Origin: Isotricha intestinalis
Taxonomy: Eukaryota > Ciliophora > Litostomatea > Vestibuliferida > Isotrichidae
NCBI GenBank assembly: GCA_023807065.1
Contig: JAJJLU010003606.1
Coordinates: forward strand, 1 to 46,534
Length of the DNA: 46,534 nt
Direction: 5' to 3'
The notes under the pieces are model-generated. The model saw only the letters and a program-made list of their open reading frames with translations, did no database searches and was not told the DNA's origin. Below, piece after piece: positions 19,609-28,880 of the stretch. Made by a program: the position numbers and the translations under genes. The stretch's first letter is position 1. Each line of letters opens with the position of its first letter.

Positions 19609-21219
19609 ATGATAAATGAAAATAAACTTCAAGATTTTAAATCTAAAACTTTTCAAGAATCAATTACCAATAGTGATAAAATTATGTTTCATTTTAAAAA
19701 GCCAAGACAAAATAAATCATCAGATAAAAATAAAACAGATATTTTTATTCAAGCTAAAGGGAAAATATTATCTTTTACTTTATATGGAAAAAAATTTGAG
19801 GATGTAACAAATTCTGGACATAACATTAAAAAATTTAAAGAACAACTTTTATTATTATATTCTCAAATTGAATGTAAACAAAAAAATTTTTCAAATCCTT
19901 ATAAAGAATCTTTTATTCAATTATTTAGTATGGATGATGAAATAGAAAAAAATTTTAAAAAAAAAAACACAATTTATACTCTTTATAATAAGAGTAATAC
20001 TTTTAATTCTAATTTATTAATTAATAATTTAAAAACTCAAATTTTGAAAGAAAATGAATTAGAAAATATAAAAATTATAAATGAAAATAATGAAATAAAT
20101 AATAATAAAATAAATCCATTAGAAGAAAAAAATTATTATGAAAAATCAATTAATACAAATAATCAATTATTTAAAAATTATACACAACAAATTTGTAATA
20201 TTTGTGATTTCTTAAAGCCTTCAAACAAATTTATTTTATTAGAAAATTGTAATCATACTTTTTGTTATAATTGTGCTAAAAATTATTATGAAAATTTAAT
20301 TGAAATGGGAGATGTGATTTTAAAATGTCCTTTTTATAAATGCAGTGTTGAAATAAAAAACAAAGAATTTTTAAAAAATATAATATCAAGTCATCATTAT
20401 CAAAGATTATTATATGGTAAATGTCATAATAATGATAATAAAAATAATCCAATAATAATTAAAGGGAAAACAACAATGTCATCATTAAATAAAGGTTCAA
20501 TTAAAAAATCTACTTTAAATTCTACTATAGGAAAAGGAATAAGTAAAGTAGAATTGAATTCTATTTTAAAAAAATATTCTAAAAAAAATGTTTTAATTGT
20601 TTCTCATAATGAAGAAGAGTTAATTATATATACATTATTTAAAGATACTGTTTGTCCTTGTTGTACATTACCTTGTTTATTTGGTAAAACATTAAGTAAT
20701 CATTTAAAGTGTTTAAATTGTCTAAAAAGAATTTGTAAATTTTGTTTTAAAGAAGTGGATACTGACCACTTTAATATTTATAATGATAAATGTTGTAAGA
20801 ATTATAGATTGTTTTTATGGAAAAATAAAAAGTCTTATAGATTTGATAGAAAAAAATTAATTAAAAATTGTGGAAATTTTGGATTTATCATTATTTCTTG
20901 TCTTATGACTTTAATTGTTATGTATGTTTTTCTTTTTTTATTTATTGATTATTTATTTCCTCATGAAAAAAACACTATTAAAATTAGAAATAATAAAACT
21001 CTTTACAATTTTAAAAGTCTAACTCTATCAACTGCTTATTTTAATAAAGTTGAAAAAAAAAGTAAGACATTTACAATTAAATATATGACAAATCTTTTTT
21101 TTAATATTTTTTTAAAGATATTTTTATTTTGGGTTCCATTACTTCTTTTCATAATTTTAATTCCTTATTTTCCTCTTATTCATATTATAATAGAAAATTT
21201 TATATGTCAAAATATTTAA
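19609..21219 (+). CDS. membrane RBR (RING-type) protein, RNF19-like, with Ser at the catalytic position
   Basis: 536 residues. RING1 is complete: C196, C199, C214, H216, C219, C222, C240, C245. A Lys/Ser-rich stretch (about 275-340) sits where the IBR domain should be and lacks its cysteines. A RING2/Rcat-like module follows: C349-P-x-C352, then LSNHLKCLNC with C368/C371, C376/C379, and H387. Two hydrophobic segments (about 426-446 and 500-530) come after it, as in RNF19/Dorfin ligases of the ER. In RBR enzymes the Rcat has G-C-N-H-M-x-C-x-x-C and that first Cys carries ubiquitin; here Ser363 takes its place. It could be inactive, a scaffold or an ordinary RING E3 acting through RING1. Domain order seen; activity inferred. 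Confidence 0.75.
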   Translation: MINENKLQDFKSKTFQESITNSDKIMFHFKKPRQNKSSDKNKTDIFIQAKGKILSFTLYGKKFEDVTNSGHNIKKFKEQLLLLYSQIECKQKNFSNPYKESFIQLFSMDDEIEKNFKKKNTIYTLYNKSNTFNSNLLINNLKTQILKENELENIKIINENNEINNNKINPLEEKNYYEKSINTNNQLFKNYTQQICNICDFLKPSNKFILLENCNHTFCYNCAKNYYENLIEMGDVILKCPFYKCSVEIKNKEFLKNIISSHHYQRLLYGKCHNNDNKNNPIIIKGKTTMSSLNKGSIKKSTLNSTIGKGISKVELNSILKKYSKKNVLIVSHNEEELIIYTLFKDTVCPCCTLPCLFGKTLSNHLKCLNCLKRICKFCFKEVDTDHFNIYNDKCCKNYRLFLWKNKKSYRFDRKKLIKNCGNFGFIIISCLMTLIVMYVFLFLFIDYLFPHEKNTIKIRNNKTLYNFKSLTLSTAYFNKVEKKSKTFTIKYMTNLFFNIFLKIFLFWVPLLLFIILIPYFPLIHIIIENFICQNI

Positions 21220-21333
21220 TTATATAAATAATGAATAATATATATATATATTAAAAATGTATACTCAAATTTATATAATTTCATAATTATTTTTTTAAAT
21301 AAATAATTAATTAATATTTACGAATATTTTAAA

Positions 21334-23001
21334 ATGTCAGAAACAAATGAGACTCCAAATGACGAAGAAAGATTTGATAAACTTGAAATTAAAGTCAAAG
21401 ATATAAATAACATTGAATATTTAGTATTATTTCAAGCATTAACAGATAAAATTGATATTACATGTACACAAATAAATGATGAAGATATTTTTTATAATAC
21501 TACATTAAACTTTGTTGATGTTAAAAATAAACATAAATATTTGAAAGGAGCTGAAAATTCTGAAGAAATACTTGAAGCTTTAAGTGAATTTTTAGATACA
21601 ATTAAACTTTTACATGAAGGAAAAAAAATAAAAATCATTTTTACTATTTTATATTTAAAAAAGAAAAGTGAAATTATTTTTCAACTTATAAAAAAAGATA
21701 TTTTCTCAGAAGATGAAGATGAAGAGGAAAATGAAAATGATGAAAAAAAAATATTAAAATTACAAAAAAAAGTAGAAATACTTACATTAAGTAATAATGA
21801 TTTAAATAAAAAAGTATTTAAATTAACTTCAATGAATAATGATATTGTTAACAAATTTCAAAATACTCAAAATCGAATAAATCAAATAGGAAATTCCATT
21901 CAAAATTTAGTAAAAAATATAGAAAATTTAACTAATTCATTATTCACAAATAGTAATATTAATAATCAAGAAGAACAATTTTCTAAAAATTCAATAACAA
22001 ATTTATCTAAAAATGATAGTGAGACAAAAGCAGAATCAAAAATTCAATCAAAAGAATTATTATATAAAACTCAAATGAAATTAAAAATCGAAGATTATAA
22101 TGAAGAAAATGTAATTTCTTCAAATCATTATAATTATTGTTTTACACAATTAAAAAATAGTAATATAGCAATTGGATTTAACTCAGGTTCAATAGGAATT
22201 TATGAAATAAAATACTTTAGTAGAGTAAATCAAATTAATTCTCATTCAAAAGATATAAGATGTATATTAGAATTATCAGATGGAAACATTGCTTCCTGTT
22301 CAAATGATAATAATATTGTAATTAATAAAATTATTAATGATAAATCATATATTGAAATACAAAAAATCGAATGTAATTCATGTGTATATAAAATAATAGA
22401 AATAAATCAATTTTTAATTTCTTGCAATTGTGAAAGTATTGATATTTGGGAGAAAAATGAAGATAATTTATATGAATTAATTCAAAGCATTGAAATTGGA
22501 GAAAATATTTATGGATTATTACAAGTTAATGATAAAACATTTGTTGCTCATGTTGCAATTGAAACTCTTCAATTTTATAATATTGATGATTTTTCTTTAA
22601 TTAAAGAAATAAATAATATTCCTACAAGATTATATAATAATTTATCTTTAATCAATGATGATGTTTTATGTATTGGATCAACTGGACAAATCTTTTTAGT
22701 TTCAATTTCAAAAATGGAAATTATTAATACTATTAATGTTGAAAAATGTGGAATTGAAAGTTTAACCTTTTTACCTAATAATACTTTAATTGCAGGAGTA
22801 ACTATTAATTCTAGTAATTATCCTAATTATTGTTTTATTCAATTTAAATTAAATGATGAAAATAATGATTTAATTGAAATTTCAAGGAAAAATAATGTTC
22901 ATGGATGGACTATATATGATTTAAAATGTGTTGTAATTAATGGGCAATATAAAATTGCCTCTTCTGGAAGTATGGATTGTAAAATAAAAATTTGGAGTTA
23001 A
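21334..23001 (+). CDS. coiled-coil WD40-repeat protein
   Basis: 555 residues. The first ~125 form an unassigned alpha/beta-looking domain (YLVLFQALTDKIDITC; NFVDVKNKHKYLKG; FLDTIKLLHEGKKIKIIF). An acidic patch leads into a coiled coil near 135-205. From about 255 to the end there are degenerate WD-type blades, e.g. NSNIAIGFNSGSIGIYEI, HSKDIRCILELSDGNIASCSNDNNIVI and the closing GSMDCKIKIWS, so a single seven-blade propeller is likely. Such proteins are scaffolds; the partner is unknown. Many anaerobic protists hold large families with this N-terminal domain plus WD40. TAA stop; ~110 bases after the RBR gene, same strand. Confidence 0.8.
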   Translation: MSETNETPNDEERFDKLEIKVKDINNIEYLVLFQALTDKIDITCTQINDEDIFYNTTLNFVDVKNKHKYLKGAENSEEILEALSEFLDTIKLLHEGKKIKIIFTILYLKKKSEIIFQLIKKDIFSEDEDEEENENDEKKILKLQKKVEILTLSNNDLNKKVFKLTSMNNDIVNKFQNTQNRINQIGNSIQNLVKNIENLTNSLFTNSNINNQEEQFSKNSITNLSKNDSETKAESKIQSKELLYKTQMKLKIEDYNEENVISSNHYNYCFTQLKNSNIAIGFNSGSIGIYEIKYFSRVNQINSHSKDIRCILELSDGNIASCSNDNNIVINKIINDKSYIEIQKIECNSCVYKIIEINQFLISCNCESIDIWEKNEDNLYELIQSIEIGENIYGLLQVNDKTFVAHVAIETLQFYNIDDFSLIKEINNIPTRLYNNLSLINDDVLCIGSTGQIFLVSISKMEIINTINVEKCGIESLTFLPNNTLIAGVTINSSNYPNYCFIQFKLNDENNDLIEISRKNNVHGWTIYDLKCVVINGQYKIASSGSMDCKIKIWS

Positions 23002-23424
23002 AAATTATATTTATTTTATTTAAATAGTAGAAAACCATATTTAAATAATCATATGATTAACAATAATTAATTTTTTGAATTATAATTCATATATTTAATT
23101 TTAAAATTAAAATTATAAAACAATGTAATAATCTAAAATAACAAAAATAATATTTCTTTTGATTATATAATATAAAAAAAAATTTTATTTATTTATTGAT
23201 AAAATAATAATGATTAAGATATATTAAATTTAAACTAGAAATATTCAAAAATAAAAACAAAGAAATTGAAAACAAATATAATTTAAAATCTCTAAAAGTG
23301 AACCTTTAATTTTCAAAATGAATATTTATTAAATTTCTTTTCAAATAAATGAAAAAAATTTTTAAAAATATAAAATTTATTATCATTTTTAATTTTTTAA
23401 ATTATATTCAATTTATTCTATTTA
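23002..23424. other. intergenic region
   Basis: AT-rich sequence between two plus-strand genes; presumably holds the pseudokinase promoter. No RNA gene or repeat is visible. Confidence 0.5.
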
Positions 23425-25224
23425 ATGTCTAAAGAATCAACTCAAAAAATTTCATTTAACACAGAAATTTTTTCAAACAGTGAAGAAGATAATATAATTT
23501 TAACTTTATTAAGAAATGAAAAATATGTTAATAACTTATATATGATAAAAGAAGAAGTAAAATTTTCTAAAAACATAAATAAAATTTATGCGATTACAAA
23601 AGAAAAAAATTTTGGAGTCGTTATAACAAAAATTCTAAATGTTTCTTTAGTTTCAAATCCAAATTTTAAAAAAAGATTAATTTCAACTGTTAAATTAATT
23701 GAAGAAAATTTATTACTAGTTGAAAATTTATGGTTAGAAGAAATAAATAAAGATTTATACAATTTATATATTAGTGAATATACAAAATCAACATATAAAT
23801 CTGAATTTAATTTACTAACTCTTTCATTTTATTTAAATGAAACTAAAGGAGTAGAATATAAAACAAATATTAAATTACTTTTAAACATTTTGAAAAAATT
23901 ACAAATTCTTCATAAAAAAATGCAACTTTCACATTTGAATTTAAATCCAAATAATATTTATTTTAGTACAAATTCATATGAAGTATATTTTGGTCCTTCA
24001 AAACTTTGTGAAAGTTCTTTTGAAGATAATTGTAATTTATGGTATATGAGCCCAGAATATTGTTATATTGAAAAAATAATAAATGAAGATTTACAAGCTG
24101 GAATTTATAATGATATATGGAGTATTGGTTGTATTTTATGTGAAATGTTTTTTGTTGTTTGTCCACTTTTTCAAGCTTTTTCTTTAAGAGAAAAAATGAA
24201 AAAAAATTTAGAAATTTTAGGAGTTCCACCTTATTCTGATGTTGATTATATGACTAGACAAGAATATTCTATTTTACAAAGCACTGATAATACTTTGAAA
24301 AATAAAATTAGATTATTGGATTTAATGAATAATAAAGACATTGATGAAAATGGAGTTGGATATAATTCAATGATAACTATAAAAAATAATATATTTAATT
24401 TAATGAATATGTGTTTAGTGTATAATAGGAAAAATAGAATTTCAATTGATGATTTAATTAAAGAAATTGTAGATCTTGATGATAGATATATTAAAGCAAA
24501 ACCAATGAAAAATGGAATTAAAACTATTATTAATAGAGAAAATTTATTACAAGCTAATGTACCTATTTCAAATGGAAATATCTCAAATAATAGAAAGGAA
24601 AAAACTTATAATATAACTAATCAAAATAAAACAATGAATAATTTTAATATAAATAATCAAATAAATAATACTTCTCAGTTAAATACAGTTGATAATAATT
24701 ATAGGCAAAATAATAAGAATGATAATTATGAAAATAATGATTATATTCCTTATAGTAAAACAACTAATTTAAATAAAAACAATATAATCATTAAAAAACC
24801 TAATAATGAATTAAATAATATTTCAGAATATTATCAAAGCATGAGAAATACACCAAATTCAACAATAAAAGATATGAAAAATTATGAATTTGATAATCAA
24901 AATATTAATTATAATATTTCTAATAAGTCAAATAATTCTCCTATTTCAATAAACAAATATTCAAAAAATAATAATAAATATAAACCAATAGAATATATGA
25001 GTGATAATATTGATAATTATGTTTATAAGCCTTTTAAAGAAAAAGAATATTTATCTAAACTTGGAATCAATAGTAATAATACACCTCAAAAAAATAATAA
25101 TAATAATTTATCTTTAAATGAAATAAATTCTAGAATACAAAAAAAGGATGAAGAAGAATATAATAGGTTAAATAATAAATTAGATGATTTAGTTAACTTC
25201 ATTAATAATATGCAAAACTTATAA
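23425..25224 (+). CDS. CMGC-like pseudokinase with Asn-rich tail
   Basis: 599 residues. Residues about 35-350 have a kinase fold most like CMGC/MAPK kinases: WYMSPEYCY in the activation segment and NDIWSIGCILCEMF as helix F. The key residues are lost: VAIK is VVIT (Thr68 at the Lys position), the catalytic loop is HLNLNPNN (172 is Asn, not Asp) and DFG is YFG (Tyr188). It should not phosphorylate by the normal mechanism and is better read as a scaffold or allosteric partner. The tail from about 370 is Asn-rich and unstructured with a short terminal coiled coil (LNNKLDDLVNFINNM). TAA stop. Fold call firm; inactivity inferred from three changed sites. Confidence 0.8.
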   Translation: MSKESTQKISFNTEIFSNSEEDNIILTLLRNEKYVNNLYMIKEEVKFSKNINKIYAITKEKNFGVVITKILNVSLVSNPNFKKRLISTVKLIEENLLLVENLWLEEINKDLYNLYISEYTKSTYKSEFNLLTLSFYLNETKGVEYKTNIKLLLNILKKLQILHKKMQLSHLNLNPNNIYFSTNSYEVYFGPSKLCESSFEDNCNLWYMSPEYCYIEKIINEDLQAGIYNDIWSIGCILCEMFFVVCPLFQAFSLREKMKKNLEILGVPPYSDVDYMTRQEYSILQSTDNTLKNKIRLLDLMNNKDIDENGVGYNSMITIKNNIFNLMNMCLVYNRKNRISIDDLIKEIVDLDDRYIKAKPMKNGIKTIINRENLLQANVPISNGNISNNRKEKTYNITNQNKTMNNFNINNQINNTSQLNTVDNNYRQNNKNDNYENNDYIPYSKTTNLNKNNIIIKKPNNELNNISEYYQSMRNTPNSTIKDMKNYEFDNQNINYNISNKSNNSPISINKYSKNNNKYKPIEYMSDNIDNYVYKPFKEKEYLSKLGINSNNTPQKNNNNNLSLNEINSRIQKKDEEEYNRLNNKLDDLVNFINNMQNL

Positions 25225-25465
25225 TTTTTTAAAAATGAAATAATTTAATTTTTTTATAAATATAAATCATTAAAAACTAATTTTAAGAGTTTTTATAATA
25301 GTTAAATTAATAAAAATTTAAATTTTTTAAATAAAACATTAAATGTTTTAGAATTTCAAAATTATCATTTTTGAGTAATTGTATTAATAATATATATAAT
25401 TGATTTTAATATTTTCAAAATCATTTATTTTTATTTATAATTTTCTAATTTATTATTTTTTTTTA

Positions 25466-26203
25466 ATGAAATGGTATATTATTGTAATAATTGGAGTTTT
25501 TATTCTTGATTTTATATATAAAAATTTTTTTGAAAAGAAAAAAAAAAAAATCACACTTAGAAGGAAATCAGATTCTTATTATGATCAAGTTGAAAATGAA
25601 TTTCAAAGCATTAATCATATAAATAATTTCAATAATTCAATAAATAGAACAAATAGATATTTAAACATTTCTCATATAATAGATTATGAATTAAAAGAAA
25701 AAAATATTGATTCTACTGATGATGATGATGAATTTAAAGATGTAATGCCTCAAAAAAAAAAAAAGGTAAATATTACAATAGTTTATGATCCTAAATTATA
25801 TAAAGATAAATTTATTGCATATTCAAAATATTTAGATGGTAATTATTCGTCGTTAAATATTTATGGTGTTGAATATGAAATTAGCAATTTCGATTATATT
25901 ATAGCAAAACTTTTATTAATAAATCAAATAAGTTTATGTTTATTTATAATGTTTTTTGATAAAATAGAAAGAATTAAAGTTCTTTTTTCAGATATATTAT
26001 TAAAAATGTTAACTCAAACAAGAATGATGTTAATAGGTTCAATATTTTTTATTCATTATTTTTTAATAAAAAGATATGAATGTTCTTGGGCTTTTGAAGT
26101 TTATTCAAATGGTGAATTAATTTATTCAGCTATTAATACTAATCATTTTCCTGGATATGGAACATTAGTTAAATTATTGAGTGATTTAAAGATAATTAAT
26201 TAA
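25466..26203 (+). CDS. selenoprotein T-like (Rdx family) protein lacking the redox motif
   Basis: 245 residues from the ATG at 25466; the frame opens earlier only through a TTG. The N-terminus is a membrane anchor (MKWYIIVIIGVFILDF), then a basic, polar linker. From residue 101 it follows the SelT pattern: a first strand (VNITIVYDPKLY), KFIAYSKYLDGNYSSLNIYGVEYE, a long hydrophobic hairpin (about 150-215), and the C-terminal WAFEVYSNGELIYSAINTNH-F-P-G-Y block that matches G-A-F-E-I-x-L-N-x-x-x-x-W-S-K-L-E-x-G-x-x-P of SelT. SelT is an ER oxidoreductase with C-x-x-U. Here the two redox positions fall on about Tyr107 and Lys110, with no Cys or Sec, so a redox role is unlikely. Family call good; loss of activity inferred. 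Confidence 0.75.
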   Translation: MKWYIIVIIGVFILDFIYKNFFEKKKKKITLRRKSDSYYDQVENEFQSINHINNFNNSINRTNRYLNISHIIDYELKEKNIDSTDDDDEFKDVMPQKKKKVNITIVYDPKLYKDKFIAYSKYLDGNYSSLNIYGVEYEISNFDYIIAKLLLINQISLCLFIMFFDKIERIKVLFSDILLKMLTQTRMMLIGSIFFIHYFLIKRYECSWAFEVYSNGELIYSAINTNHFPGYGTLVKLLSDLKIIN

Positions 26204-26922
26204 TAAATAAAGTATAAAAACTGTTAGATTATATAATAAAAAATTTAATATTAACTAATGAGATAGTTTTTATTTTCTTTTTTTCATTTTTTATTTCCTT
26301 TTTATTATCAAATGATTATGTATCTGAATTCAAAAAAAATAATTGTGTAAAGAATAAAGAATAGAATTTCTTGAATAATAATATTTTATATTAAAATAAT
26401 AGAAATAATGAATGACATAGATTAGTCTTTTTTTTGAAGAAGAAGAATTGATAAATATGAAAATGTATTTTAAATTTGAATTTTTGAAATATAATTAATT
26501 TGACTTGTTACCATATATGTAAAAGCCATTTTATTTATTTTACAATATATTAAGATATATAAATATTAATCAAAAGTTATAAAATTTGAATTTAGAATCC
26601 TTCACTTTATTTCAAATTCTTTTGAAATAATTTATCTCCATATTTTAATAATTTAATTTAATTATATATTTTTTTTATCATTATTAAACTTTCATATTTT
26701 ATTTGAATTATTGTTTTTCATTTAAAACAATTAAAAGATATTTTTATTTTTTACGATATTCATAAACTAATATTTTAATTTGAAAAGTTAATTGTATTTT
26801 AAATATTAATTAAAAAAGAATGATTAAAATTTTCAAGATTTTATATTCTTGTGTAAATAATCAAATTTTTATTAATTAAAAATAATTGATTAACTTGGAT
26901 TTACATCAAATTTATTCTAAAT
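26204..26922. other. intergenic region
   Basis: 719 bases of AT-rich DNA between two plus-strand genes. No open frame of note, no tRNA-like fold and no clear repeat; presumably promoter and untranslated sequence. Confidence 0.45.
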
Positions 26923-27798
26923 ATGTCAACTATAAATCAATATCCTTTATGTGTGATAATATATTTTACAACAATATTAACTGCATTAATATTAGATATT
27001 TATGTTTTTTATCTTTCAATAAAAAAAAAATCAAAAGAAAGTATATTTAATTTTTGTATTTTTCATATTATTTTCTCTAATTTATGTCATATTTTTTGCT
27101 ACACACTAAATTTCTTCCAATCATCTCCTTCAAATTCAAAAATGTGTATAATACAAGCAACTTTAATAAACTCGCTTCCAATATCTACAGATTTTTTTAT
27201 ATTATCTCTTTCAGTCACTTTATTTTCATCAATGATTTGTAATGTTGACTTTTCTGGGTCATCAAAGATAATAAAGAATATAATAATGATTATATTATAT
27301 ATAATTCCAATTATTCTTTTTAAATTGTTTATTAATCATAAAGAAGGAAAATCAGGTTTTAATGAAGTTTTTTGTTATTCTTCAGATGATAGTATAAATG
27401 AAGATAAAAGAAAAGTAATTATTTTAGGTTATGGTTTAAGAATAGTTGTAATTTTTATTACTTTATGTTCTTTTGTTATTTTTTATATATATATCAAAAA
27501 GAATAAAGCTAAACTTTCCTCTATTAAAATATTTTTTATTGAGTTTATTCAAATTTTTTTTGGTTTATTTCCTATTTCAATTAGAGTATGGCAATTTTTT
27601 CATTTTCAAACATATGAACCAAAAGCTAAAGAAATGTGGATTATTTGTTTTTCTTATTCTTTAGCAGGAATATGTTATCCTTTAGTTTTTGCTTATATTT
27701 CAGGTTTATTTCGTAAAGAAAAAAAAGAAAAATCCTCTCTTGCTGCTACTGACACTTCTTTTTTCGGTGAAGACTCAATTATTAACTATTTAGATTAA
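26923..27798 (+). CDS. seven-transmembrane receptor (cAMP-receptor/class E-like GPCR)
   Basis: 291 residues with seven hydrophobic segments near 10-33, 41-63, 77-104, 117-137, 164-190, 201-222 and 237-262. Cys75 at the head of helix 3 and Cys151 in the second outer loop are placed for the conserved GPCR disulfide. Helix 7 contains CYPLVFAYISGLF, like the end of cAMP-receptor-like (Dictyostelium CAR/GCR1) receptors, and is followed by a basic helix (RKEKKEK) and a short Ser/Thr tail. Ligand and G protein are unknown. The seven-helix topology is clear; the family is a best guess. TAA stop. Confidence 0.7.
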   Translation: MSTINQYPLCVIIYFTTILTALILDIYVFYLSIKKKSKESIFNFCIFHIIFSNLCHIFCYTLNFFQSSPSNSKMCIIQATLINSLPISTDFFILSLSVTLFSSMICNVDFSGSSKIIKNIIMIILYIIPIILFKLFINHKEGKSGFNEVFCYSSDDSINEDKRKVIILGYGLRIVVIFITLCSFVIFYIYIKKNKAKLSSIKIFFIEFIQIFFGLFPISIRVWQFFHFQTYEPKAKEMWIICFSYSLAGICYPLVFAYISGLFRKEKKEKSSLAATDTSFFGEDSIINYLD

Positions 27799-28880
27799 AT
27801 TTTATTTTAAAAATTTGAAAAAAAATTTGGTGAACAAATAAAATAATTGTTATTCATCTTTTTTAATCATTTAATAAATATGTTTATATAATAAAATATG
27901 TATTTCACAATTATAAGAAACATTATTTAAATTAAATATAATATATTATTCATCCTAATTTTCATATTAATAATTCTTTCTTCTATTAAAAGATAATAAA
28001 TTAATGATTTTTAAATAATTTATTTAATTGTTTTATTATCTTTAATAAAAAAATAATTTATATTCTCACTCATATTAGTTCTATTTTTATGAATGATTAA
28101 GGTTTTTTTTAACATCATAAATTCTATTATCTTTTTATCATTTTATGTTGATTTCTTTGAAATTGGTAAATAATTTAGTATTTTTTAGAAGATAATATTT
28201 GATTTTTAAGTTTTCATGAAATCTTTTAATATAAGATAAAAAGGAAAATTCTATTGTTTTACCTTTTTCATATTAATAAACACTATTTTTGTTATTTAAA
28301 TATGTAGAGCACCCGATTCAGATATTCAAATTATTCTTATTATTAAAGTACTAATAGATTCATATACCTAATTTTTGAGATTAAAGAATTGAAATTTCTA
28401 TATTTAAGGAAAAATCAAATAATTAAATATAAAAATTATATTTTAATGATTCTTTATTTGTAAATAAAAAATTAATCAAAAAAAAATTCTTTTATTTTAT
28501 AGTAAAATTAAGTGATGATGTTTTATTATTTAAATATTAAATAAAAGTCTTTGGTTAGAAAATTTAAATAATTATCTACATTTTTTTGAAATTATAAAAA
28601 TTTGAAAAAATATAACGATAACAACTACAATGGGTATATAACTTTTGAAATTATATGTAAAACTGCATTATTATGCTAATTTAAATTAATGAAATTTCAA
28701 AAAAGAAATGAGTGGAAATTTACAATCATTCTTTTAATTATAATATCTTTCTATTAAATTATATAGATTTGATATATCATTCTATAAAAATAATATTTAT
28801 TGATTTTTTTATAATATTAATTTTTGCTGATATCTCAATAATAAATATTTATTTTAAATTATTTGAATAAATTATATGAT
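27799..28880. other. intergenic region between convergent genes
   Basis: 1.08 kb of AT-rich sequence between the receptor gene (+) and the peptidase gene (-). The small GC-richer patch near 28307-28325 (GAGCACCCGATTC) does not fold as a tRNA by eye. Nothing else can be supported. Confidence 0.45.

Noticed and set aside
28300..28330. Possible tRNA near a GC-richer patch
   Set aside because: No cloverleaf or B-box-like GGTTCGANTCC could be found around it; no convincing tRNA or rRNA was seen anywhere in the window.
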